From Glandiceps talaboti (Eukaryota > Hemichordata > Enteropneusta > Spengelidae), in NCBI RefSeq assembly GCF_964340395.1, contig NC_135561.1, forward strand, positions 16,680,461-16,717,864: a stretch of 37,404 bases of DNA, in the 5' to 3' direction. Positions 22,679 to 33,244 of the stretch are shown here, piece by piece. A model generated the notes under the pieces. That model did not search any database. It saw only the letters and a list, made by a program, of their open reading frames with translations, and was not told the origin of the DNA. A program made the position numbers and the translations under genes. Numbering within the stretch: position 1 is the stretch's first letter; the number at the start of each line of letters is the position of its first letter.

Positions 22679-23317
22679 GCAAATAAATCGTGATGGTTTC
22701 AACAAAGTTCAAAGGCTTTCCAAAATGATTTCCAGAACATCAGGCCAGTAAAGACATAATATTACACCCCATCTGTGAAATTACCAAATGGGCCATTTTA
22801 TTGAACTGCGCATGCATTTTTCATCGCTTCGTTCGCCGCGTTTCTAATACCGAACGTAACCAGCCCCCTACCAATGTAGAAAACCTTAGCCATACGAAAT
22901 AATAGACGTTTACAAACCGTCTTCGACAGTTGTACTTGAATAGTTAACATTTCCATATTGCAGTATCTACAATAACGTACGCTACAACATTTAACAGCAA
23001 AGACAAAATACACATTTTTCTTGTATGACAGCCATATCGGTATATTCGTACGTCATCTGTCATGTATTTTAGGCATTTCAAATTATAGATGTTAAATATA
23101 TTATTTAAGTCAATACTTCTTTGTATGTATTGGTTCGTTATTTATTGTGAACATTGTGGTTTGTGGGTATATTGAATGTATGAATTAATTTTTGTTAGTT
23201 ATCTGTATTTTCAAGTAGCAATATTCCCACGTTAAGAAATTCCCCGTATTTGTATCTGTAACCTGTTTGCAACAATTTTCTTTTCAATGCACATAGTACT
23301 GATTCACCTTTGCATGG
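22678..23317. other. Unique spacer, no gene seen
   Basis: No recognisable gene. A minus-strand frame (22798-23013) has no motif I know. Confidence 0.5.
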
Positions 23318-23348
23318 AATGGCGTGACAGCATTATATATATAAGCAT

Positions 23349-23380
<32 letters not shown>

Positions 23381-23456
23381 TGTATGTATGTATGTATGTA
23401 TGTATGTATGTATGTATGAATGTATGTATGTATGTATGTATGTATGCATGTTTGTG

Positions 23457-23488
<32 letters not shown>

Positions 23489-23523
23489 TGTATGTATGTA
23501 TGTATGTATGCATGCATGCATGC

Positions 23524-23561
<38 letters not shown>

Positions 23562-23579
23562 ATGCATTTATTTAGTATG

Positions 23580-23646
<67 letters not shown>
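23318..23646 (+). repeat. Truncated head plus ATGT/GT/TA compound array, copy C
   Basis: Starts with AATGGCGTGACAGCATTA and ATATATAAGCATTAT, the last 35 bases or so of the head seen at 2381 and 2694. It continues with ATGT units, ATGAATG, a short ATGC block, GT (23523-23545), ATGT and TA (23584-23646). Confidence 0.9.
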
Positions 23647-23648
<2 letters not shown>

Positions 23649-23712
23649 TCTATTTGATGATATAATAATATGATGTTATACAATGTTTGGCCCAAGTTGA
23701 ACAAAAGTTGTT

Positions 23713-23789
23713 GTCATTTATGACGAGTGCAAAGTTGATTTGGAATTGAGAACAGTTTAGGTTGGTGTGTTCCACCGACAGCAATTATG
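23713..23789 (+). repeat. Diverged 78-bp repeat, copy 1 (mate at 24491)
   Basis: Shares ATGAC.AGTGCAAA, GAAATTGAGAA-like, GTTGGT and CACCGACAGCAATTATG with 24491-24569. Function unknown. Confidence 0.6.
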
Positions 23790-23881
23790 TCTTACGTCAC
23801 TGGATCTGATGTGTTCGAAGTATTTAAATTTACCATTACTTTCCCCGATTTTTCTTTGATATTTCATGCGCTGGTATAATA

Positions 23882-24009
23882 TGTTATTCTCCAATACCTT
23901 TCATCGTTGAGTCGGAAACTACTCGCGACCTAAGAAGAGTAGTGACAAAGGCCCCTTAGGTCACTTGTATTTTCCTTGGCTGAACGAAGAAAAATATTGG
24001 GGAATAACA
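23882..24009. mobile_element. Imperfect fold-back repeat, about 128 bp
   Basis: The left arm 23882-23934 (TGTTATTCTCCAATACCTTT ... GACCTAAG) pairs imperfectly with the right arm 23955-24009 (CTTAGGTC ... AATATTGGGGAATAACA) around a 20-bp loop. Both ends read TGTTATT.CCAATA. No target duplication is visible, so MITE identity is inferred from structure only. Confidence 0.65.
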
Positions 24010-24490
24010 CTCTAAATATACTTACACTGAAATGTCTAGAAACTACACATATGGTACTAGACGATGAGTTTCGTGCCTTCGAGTGTCATGTATCGACATT
24101 ATAAGTCTTATATAGTACATTGGGGGTATTTAGCAAGTATTTCCCCATGTAGTTGTCGACAACAGTAAGCATATATAGTTCTCTCTTAAGTAATTGTGGA
24201 TGTAAGGAGTACTTAGTAATTACATTTTGTGATTATTTAATGTTCAAAATATATCAACAGACATGCTGACTGAACACGTTAACAAAACATCATGTTATCT
24301 ACATGTTTACAATGTTTGATTAGTCGAACGCACAACTAAGATTACAAAGTGATAATGAATCATTATTTTTTAACAAGAGATACCGACACAAAGATGCCAC
24401 AAGACTTAGTATGGTTTATTGAAACGCCTTTAAAACTAACATTTACTTGTAACAGCCCTCAGAGGAAACCATTTTATGTCAATACTTTTG

Positions 24491-24569
24491 CATTGATGAC
24501 AAGTGCAAATTGCTACGAAATTGAGAATAGTGTTGGTTGTTTCACCGTGTTTCACCGACAGCAATTATG
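24491..24569 (+). repeat. Diverged 78-bp repeat, copy 2 (mate at 23713)
   Basis: Second copy of the repeat ending CACCGACAGCAATTATG. The 92-codon open frame at 24349-24627 overlaps it and is not convincing as a gene. Confidence 0.6.
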
Positions 24570-24627
24570 CAGTCAGAAACAATACATCGAAATTACAATC
24601 ACGTCATTACAAATTGTGTTACACTAA

Positions 24628-26707
24628 ACTAACGTGAATTAGTAACACAAAGACAAGAAGTGAAGAAACTACTTTTTTTTCGTGTTTTATATAAGCGTTT
24701 ATGTGAATGCAAATTCTAAGCTACACACTGAATCACAAATAAAGTCGAAATGAGTTTTAGCTAATATGAAAGTATGCAAACTTAAAAATAAGTTATAATC
24801 TTTATAGCAGACCAAATGTTATGGATATTTTATTTTTATTTTTAATGAATATTAGCGTTAAGCTATATAGTTATACTGTCATGTAGATTGGTGATAACAT
24901 CACTTCTAATGTGAGAATGATTGCGTTCTTTAATTTGAGTAGAGACCACAGTGTCGTCTGAGTAACACATGTCGTACTTAACACGTCTTATAATGCTACT
25001 CAGCTGTAAACTATACACAGAGTAGAAAGTCGTTGTCACTCTCCATAACACTGAGATGTTTGCATGTTGACACGAACATCTTGTTGTCCAGTGAGACTGT
25101 TGTCATTTTACATCACAAAATATATTAACTATTTCATTAAACCTTCGCTCACGGACACCTGGGGGTTGAACCTCATCCCGACAGGATTGTATTATTAGGT
25201 CTTGTTGCATGTCAAGTTTCACATTAAAGGTCAGTGAACGCATGATACGCATGTGCGGGGGAAGTGCTTGTTCTACCTACCAACACGATGCATAGGCGCG
25301 TTGCGTCGCAGTCTTTGGTCAAAATTTCCAAAATCGACTACTGTGGCTTATTTGAATGACAGCCGACTTAATTTAGAGATAACATCTTCTGAAAACGGTG
25401 TAAATGGTTTTTTGTCACATGAATATGACTTCATGCAAATAGCCATTTTGAACATTGTGATCTGGAGCTTAGGATGTGCTACAGGCGGCTGACTGCCTCA
25501 TTCTAAAAAAGATAAAAACTTACCATACAAATGTACGTACCTGTATTCCCTAGATCTGTTTATGTATTAAATTAAATATAAACCCTAGACTCTAGCTCTA
25601 TTATTCTTATTATTACATGTGTACCACAGATGACTTACACTGGTGCCATTATTGCATACCTGCATGTAAATTATATGCAAATGAGGACGCGATCGTTCGC
25701 TACACACGAACTTGCGTGATCGCGCTGTATGATTTTTACGGAAATTTGCTGTTTTTACATAAACATATGTAATAGTAACATAACCTCATCATGCTACGTG
25801 AGTTCCAGCGCGCGTGGGTAGTCAGGGGTACCGGGTATTTGCACTCGTGCTTGCAATGTTTTCTGCTACGTCTGTCATTAAGAAGCAAAACGTGTAAATG
25901 CTCCAATATTAGTCTGGTACAGCTTCACTTTTGTTTCAATTTAAATGCAAGTTAAGTTAAAATTCACTGCTGATGACTTGATTGGAACCTTTTCTTAAAT
26001 TGTGAAAAGTTTGCCAAGATTTCTAGGAGAATGGCCCATTGTGAAATATTGTTGTAAAAGATTGATGTGTATATGCACAGAGGAGTGGCAAGCAAATGTA
26101 CCAGGGTTTAGGACATTTCAACAGTCGATTATGCATACGTGATCTATTGTACTGAATGGCCACTAGCCCAAAATACCAACATTTATACATAATAATTATG
26201 AATATCAAACCATCTCGGTTTCACCAACTTTACTATGGAGTCATGATATCCGATGACGAAACATAAAGATCAGAATGATATATAAAATGAGATAAGACCA
26301 AGTGATGGCAAACAAAACAAGGAGAAATGTATGTTAAAGTCAACGGAAATGAAATATCACTAACTTGATAAAATCGTAGTTATTAATCTAAACCGGACGA
26401 GTTTAAAATTAACAGGCGGATGCCAAGTCAATGTCCTGGATCGAACTTCACGTCATTTATCAACCGTTATCTGGAGAATATTTATCGAATCATCTGTTGC
26501 TAATCAGAATGAAACGAAACTATAACTGGTGTTAACTTTCTTACCTGGTGATGCTTAGTTAACAGCAAAAGCGATTCAGAACTTTCTTTTCTGGAAATCA
26601 TTTGAGTTAAGTTTTGTTGAGACCATCACCTCTCATTTGTATTGTTAACGAATGCTGCGTTCGTTGTGCAACTTTAAATTCAGTACTTGTTAGACCAGCA
26701 TTCTTGA
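24628..26707. other. Unique sequence, no gene seen
   Basis: No recognised gene. A GC-rich imperfect hairpin (CGCGATC.GTTCG ... CGAAC ... GATCGCG) lies at about 25687-25724, next to an octamer-like ATGCAAAT at 25675. A frame at 25253-25492 is without motif. Confidence 0.5.
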
Positions 26708-27081
26708 CATATGGATGAAGATTGGGTATTTATTTTGGATTCCTAATTTATGAAACAATTTGATCATGACTTCCTACTTGAAAAAATCAATGTGAAACGA
26801 TATATGCCAAGTTCTTGTTTGTAGCAAGACATTGCAAAAAAGCTTTTACAAAAAAAGCTAACAAAAGCTAAAAAAGAAAAAATAGTGGAAAATGGTTTGT
26901 TATTGTACGTACAATTACAAACATTTTACATGTCTATCAGTCTTTTGCAATGTATTGAATAACAAACAAGGACTTGACATATAACGTTTCACTTTTTTTT
27001 TTCAAGATGGAAGCCATGATGAAATTGTTTCATAAATCATAAATTAAAATCCAAAATAAATACCCAATCTTCATCCATATG
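26708..27081. mobile_element. Imperfect fold-back element, about 374 bp
   Basis: The left arm (26708-26838) starts CATATGGATGAAGATTGGGT and pairs with the right arm (26942-27081) ending ACCCAATCTTCATCCATATG. Arms of about 130-140 bp agree well with some indels. The centre holds another inverted stretch around TTGTACGTACAA (26903-26914). TA occurs just inside both ends (TATGG...CCATA), compatible with a mariner-type TA target, but that is not decisive. It is most likely a fold-back MITE. Confidence 0.75.
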
Positions 27082-28314
27082 GCCACTTTAAGGAAGAAGC
27101 CTATACAAGGGGCTGTCAAAGTTCTGTTACGTGTGATGACTTTATTACAGCTGTTTATATAACCAATTTATCGTCAAAACTGAGAGTAAACGACAGCAAT
27201 TTTGTTTAGTGATAATCGATTCTTGACGCGTTTCTTCAGAATGTTATTTTCATTATTTAGCATTTATTTCCTCCTTTCCTTCTTGTCCTCCCACACGTTC
27301 GTCCTTGAAAGTGGGTGTGATTGATCGCTTGATCATAACATTAAAATATGTACTCAAGTATACGACTTTCAATCAATCTTCAATTAATTCAATCTATTTT
27401 TTTGAAAGGCTTTGCGCAAATCAGTTTAGAAACAAATCGTAAGACATAGTTTTGTACATTATTATTTCCCCTCCACAATTTTGATCTCGTTGTAATCATT
27501 CATTGTAGTCTAAGACATATTAATAATTTATAAGTTGGATTCTATAGTATTCTGTAAGTTTATCATATAATTCTCTAATTGTGTTGTTGAATTAGCTAAA
27601 ACAAATACAAATATTTAGGGAGACAAGTGTATCGCCTAATGTCCTTAAAATTGAAACATTTGAATGCACGTGTTAGTGGTTAATCTTTTTCGGGAAAACA
27701 ATGATAACACAAAGGAAGAAACCGAAAAAAATAGGCCGGTTACAGAGTGATTGTAGAGCTAATCTCGAATTCTTTGTATCGATTATGTATTTGCACTAAA
27801 TGTAATCCCAAAATCCAACTTCTTCTAAAAATTGTCCTGCATCAAGAAAACAAGAACCACTATTCTGTTTATCGATTGACATTTGCCTTCCCAAAATACT
27901 ACATAATCAGGAAATATTAACCATAACTTGAGCACCTGACCTGTTTGTACGTTCCCTTGAGTACTTGAGTGTAATCAGTAAGATATATAGTTGCGTGAGA
28001 CAATTACTATTTTGACGACCGTTTGACATGTGCTTTTACAACCTACAATAATAAAACAAATCAAGCATACAATTCTTAATTAGAGAGAGATCAAATCTTT
28101 TTTTTCATAATTTCATGACAGGCCATCCATAAGGTTTTCCTCAAAATGAGAGTAAAGAATATTCTTGAATCAGTTTGCGTTTATAATTGCTCTCATAATC
28201 TATTTATTGTAAAAATCAACTCAGATGTTGCTATGACAGCCATATTTTGTGTATCCTATTCAATGTATGTATGCTTTTTCGGCACCCCCCCCCCCCCTCG
28301 AGGAACCAGGCTAA
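27082..28314. other. Unique sequence, no gene seen
   Basis: AT-rich, with no recognised gene or repeat. A C-run lies near 28284-28297. Confidence 0.5.
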
Positions 28315-28345
28315 GATATTTTATTGCTATAAGCAATAAAATATC
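28315..28345. other. Perfect 13-bp hairpin with 5-bp loop
   Basis: GATATTTTATTGC (28315-28327) and GCAATAAAATATC (28333-28345) are perfect reverse complements around TATAA. There is no flanking duplication. It may be a remnant of a small element or just a local palindrome. A 96-codon frame crosses it without recognisable content. Confidence 0.7.
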
Positions 28346-31254
28346 CGAATTCAAATTCATAATATTTTTAGGGAACGAGACAAGCACAATTCTTCACGCA
28401 GTTGTTGGAAACTTTTTGACTTGGTTATCTTTTTGAACTATCTGTTGAGAAATTTGTTTGCCAAGTTGGTGTATTTGCACTGAAATCCACTCTTTTGTAA
28501 TAACTACAAACTCAGTATACTTTACATGAAACATGTCATAAAATAAACAAATTCTATGAATAGATAATGTGAATCGCCGATTAATTAATACTAGTACTAT
28601 CAAGACGTTTGCTTTTGCGAGGAAAACTGTGATCGTGTGGTTTCTACCGCATACTTTACATTTCGTCAAATCAGCTAAAATGTATACCTTTCGTAAACCT
28701 CTCAGACAAGCGATTTAATGGTACGATCTAGACGTATGCCCATAATACAGACGCCTAGTGGTTCGCCCGTATATTATCACAGAAATTCAAATAAATTGTT
28801 AAGACACACAGAGCTTACCCGTATTATACGTTTTACCTTTGACTCATAACTATGGTGACATGATGATATACAAACCAGAAGTCTATTAAATTGTTTTCTG
28901 TAAAGTTATGTTTGAATCTTATTGGATACCTGCATTATCGATTTTATCGACTGTAACCAGTTATTGTAATCAGAAAGATGTATTGAAGTGTTTGTTTTTA
29001 ATGAGTATTTTTGAAATGAACCACATACTCATCACCCTCGAGTGTATACGAAACGCAGCGATAAATGTCTCTCGTCAATTTGATACGATTTTTCAATAAA
29101 CCTAGATGAAGATGGATCAACCCCGGTTCTTCATTTCTCATTGTCGGCACTGATGAAACGACAATGACAGGCATTGGCGTAATTCCGTCTGTGAAGACAG
29201 TCTCAACAAAACAATTTGTAATAACCTTTTAACCTGCCGTAAGGGAAGGTTATGTTCTTGTAGTGTCGTTTTGTCTTTCTGTGTATATGTATGTGTATGT
29301 ATGTGTCATCGTTTTCTCCAAGGTGCTCGATTTAAGCGATATTTGGTACAAATATTTTTAGGGTAATGGCTAAAACCTGTTTGGTTTTGGTAAATATCCC
29401 ATTAATACTTGCATAAATAAAGATTTTTCGGCAATTAGTCAATATGTTAATAAAGTATTCTTTAAATTCTGCAACTGTGTAAATACATTTGGGATACAGA
29501 GCACACACATCCTGTAATAAAGGCCGTTGATGTAACCGAATGAGAGATTTGCATAATTAATGATTTTCAGTAATTCGGTTTAACTTAAAAATGCATACTT
29601 CAATTTGCATATAAATTGGTACAAACATCAACCAAAGCAAAGCGCACACGTCCTTAAGGAGTATTGATGTAGCTTTTGAATGTAATAAATTTCCCTGATG
29701 AATGAATGAAGGGAATTTATTTCACCAGATAACAAAAATAAGCTACACTTTCGAAGAAACATATCATACAAATATACAAAATGAAAACAAAAGAAAAATG
29801 GACAATTGTTATCTGATGTTGACCATGGAAATAGTTCAGCGGAACTAGTCTTGTCCATGGCCAGTACATTTTTCTACATTTCAAATCGATAACAGGACGC
29901 ACAAGAAAAGTGAATCAAAAGTACACCACACACACACACAAGCATACACCTCTCAATTCATAACTCAATAATGTAAAGTGTTCAAAATTGAAACAAATGT
30001 ACTCAATCGCATAAACATACATACAGCAATATATACACATGTATGTATACACATAACTCTAAAATGAAAAGTGCTTATAATACAGGGACAGTACAGATGA
30101 AGTAAGTAGCAATACAAATACAACAAAATCAAGAAATGTTACTGAAAACGCCAAAGAGAAACGGTACGTATGAACGCAAAGGTTGGAAGTTGTAAGTCAT
30201 GGAGTACTTAAAATATAATTATATGATCATGTATGAAAGCCTCAAATTTCAGATAGTTGTGAATAATGTGTTTGACAATCAAAGATTATACCATGTATAA
30301 TAGCTATAGCTCAGAACTTTGCATTCCAACAATGTGTGTAGGAACAAAAATACAACTTTGTCTTGGCCCTGATGGGAGGCATTCAGTTTACATTTTGATG
30401 TTAGTATATCCTAATAATTTCACACTGATACTAAGGGAACATTCTTCTCCAGACAATAAGTCTAATATGCCAACCTTTATCAAACCTTTACCCAACCTTT
30501 GACCCACCTAACCACCATCTCTGGCCAGAAGAAGTACGAGAAGCAGCACCACTCTTAACTGTCTACAGCTCCCAGGTGAGAGATCATCACGGGTAAATTA
30601 AGCCATGAAGGTTGAATTTCAACTCATACGCGCCACATTTACACATCGGCTCAAGATTTACCCCGGTGGAAAAACATGGTCAAATACGACTTTTCGTATA
30701 GTCTTTATATTTTACAATTTAAATACAGAGACAAGATAAGGAAGGGTCAAATTGATGTTAAGTGATCTTATGTTTTATTCTATTATCTAATACAGGAGCT
30801 CGCCTAGTTTTCTAACAAAATTTTCTCAGTAAACATACACAGTGTTTTACAAATACATGTTAAAATTAATCACTATAAACCCATTTCCAGGTCGACAAAC
30901 CAGAAACATATATTTCCCTTGCAGATTATGTATAGATTTCGGTTATTGTGGCACGTCTTTCCAACGTATGACGAAAACTAAACTTTGCAGTTTAATGAAA
31001 CTTATTTTTTCCAACTCTCTCCATAATAGATTGGTGCTGCCCGGTTCGAGCTCTGAAGAGAACATGTCTGGCTCGGACAATGCTCCCAGCTGGAATTCAG
31101 AATTACTATTGACTCCAATATTACATCGATATAAATTTACTGGAGGGTGTAAAGCATTTATTTGCGAACATGATTTAAAGAAATGTGTAATGTGTAAATA
31201 CTGCATGTGTCTGTGATAGGCAGGAATTGGCGTAAATTTGATAATTAACTCTGA
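28346..31254. other. Unique sequence, no firm gene
   Basis: About 2.9 kb. A small stem CATTGTCG...CGACAATG lies at 29138-29167, and an A/T-rich inverted patch around AATAAATTTCCC...GGGAATTTATT at 29685-29722. The stretch 30943-31206 is open on both strands and locally GC-richer, and is discussed as a possible exon. No splice sites or family could be assigned. Confidence 0.4.
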
Positions 31255-31530
31255 AGGTCGAGGTCAAAGGTCAAAGTCTCCAAAGATAGCTTGTATCAGA
31301 TTATATGGGTGTATTACAAGTTTTGAGTTTTGCAGCAAATATTGATTTTCAATGACAAATGGTCAAATTTACATATATCGGAAAACAAAGTGATTTTCAT
31401 ATGCAACACATGATACGTCACCTATGTACCAGGTATGAATGAAATAATATATTGCATGTCTGAGAAACTAACGGACGAATGGACGCACAGACTGACGCAC
31501 GGACGGACGGACGGGGTGGGGGGGGGGAGA
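31255..31530. repeat. Degenerate AGGTCAAAGGTCA ... (ACGG)n stretch with G-run
   Basis: Contains GAGGTCAAAGGTCAAAG at 31260-31276 and, about 200 bp later, GAC/ACGGACGG units (31480-31514) leading into a G-run of about nine. This composition resembles dispersed repeats of marine invertebrates, but I found no second copy here, so it is only a candidate. Confidence 0.35.
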
Positions 31531-32217
31531 AATATTTATGTACACAAAAGAGACACAGTAACTTCACTGAAGCAACCAAGTATTCAAGTATGTATAGGGG
31601 TCAATCAGACGATATGACCAAACCAAATCTTTACGGATCAGGCATTTAAAAAAATGTGTTCATTTGTGAACATTTTGAAAGGAAAGTATTTGATGAGGCT
31701 AAGAGTAGCGATACAAGTCACGGTAAGGCATTTTGTTTGATAAGCCCAAAATAGATTTTTAATATTTATCAGACATGGTAATCTTGTGTTAATGGATATT
31801 ACCGATAGAGCTTTATCATGTTTACTTTTATTTGTGAAGAATGTGCTTACTAGAGCATTTATTTTGACATGGAAAATATTAATCACGGGCCATCAATATT
31901 TCATTGAACATTCCTAACCTACGTACGACAGAGGAACTATATTTCACAAGCAGTAACCGTCTTAATACTTGTACATTTGGGACTGATGACTCGTTCAAGT
32001 TTGTCATCTAGAGTTTCCACCTTGCTCCGACTTCCTGTCGTTTGTGCCTGCTTGTCTGTCTGTGCGCCTGTCTCATCTGTGCAATTTAGTCACACAATTC
32101 TAGATAATCTGCTGCTCATTCCCTCTTATCCTGCTCTGTGTTGCATCTGTGTTCCTATATCTTTATATTTAATAACCCTATATTTTCTTATAAATACGTA
32201 TGTACACGTACCATCTC
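31531..32217. other. Unique sequence, no gene seen
   Basis: No recognised gene. Open frames that run into the following microsatellite are artefacts of it. Confidence 0.5.
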
Positions 32218-32271
<54 letters not shown>

Positions 32272-32474
32272 ATGTATGTATGTATGTATGTATGTATGTA
32301 TGTGTGTGTGTATGTGTGTGTGTGTATGTATGTATGTATGTATGTATGTATGTATGTATGTATGTATGTATGTATGTATGCATGTGTGTGTGCATGCATG
32401 TATGTATGTATGTATGTATGTATGTATGTATGTATGTATGTATGTATGCATGTATGCATGTATGTATGTATGTT
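32218..32474. repeat. (TCTG)n to (TATG)n compound microsatellite
   Basis: About 13 TCTG units change abruptly into TATG units with GTGT and GCATG breaks. The two units differ by a single base, so one array probably seeded the other. All frames are open for trivial reasons. Confidence 0.96.
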
Positions 32475-32689
32475 CGTTCATTTGTCCGTCCGTCTGTTCG
32501 GCTTTCTGCTTTTGCTCCTTCATTGATCGTTTTATCTGCCACGTCAGAGACAACACTGTTATTCGTAGTATTAGTAGACAATGTCTGAACTAACAAACTC
32601 ATTGGAAATCCGATATTTTTGTCAAGACGATTGCAATACAAACAATATAATTTCTTAAGATATTGCGTCGTATCTGACAAACATTGTAT

Positions 32690-33244
32690 ATACACGCATA
32701 CTTTCATTTACGAAATATAGCTCGCATCTGTAAATTTCTTCCACGTTTGTCACTTGAAAGGCTCATTCATGCTTTCATTTTTTCTAAGTTAGACTATCGT
32801 AATGTACTGTTTCTTGGGCTTCCTTTGTGTTTACTACGGAAACTACAGCTCGTTCAAAATAGCGCGGCTCGCCTATTGTCTGGCTGCCGCAAGCATGATC
32901 ATATATATCTCCTGTTCTAAGGTCACTTCACTGGCTCCCAATCGACTGTAGAATTGAATTCAAAGTTTTACTACTGGTTTTTAAGGCACTTCATGGTCTT
33001 GCTTCTATGTACATTGTTGATCTTTTAACACCCAGAAATACCACGCGTCGCCTGCGTTCTTCAGATTGGGGCTTGCTCGAGTTTCCGTTTACGAGGTCAT
33101 CTTTCGTCTACAAACGGGCCTTTGAACAGCCATGTTGCTCCGCGGCTATGGAACGATTTACCGACTGGGATTAGAATGTGTAATACCGTTGACTGTTTTA
33201 ACAAAAGTTTAAAAACGCATCTCTTCCGCAAAGCTTTTAATTAA
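32690..33244 (+). pseudogene. LINE remnant C: C-terminal reverse transcriptase, 3' end intact
   Basis: Translation follows the carboxy-terminal part of CR1/L2-type LINEs: YFHLRNIARICKFLPR; LERLIHAFIFSKLDYRNVLF; GLPLCLLRKLQLVQNSAARL. After a one-base frameshift it continues SLHWLPIDCRIEFKVLLLVF, KALHGLASMYIVDLLTP and RLRSSDWGLL. A second shift gives VAPRLWNDLPTGIRMCN and SLKTHLFRKAF, followed by a natural TAA at 33242-33244. The catalytic core is missing, so this is a 5'-truncated dead copy. It begins about 215 bp after the TCTG/TATG array. Its GLP..L..LQ.VQN.AARL pattern resembles remnant A's family. Confidence 0.9.

Noticed and set aside
31040-31056. tRNA-like B box (GGTTCGAGCTC)
   Set aside because: No A box, cloverleaf or acceptor stem can be drawn around it, and it falls in the possible exon.
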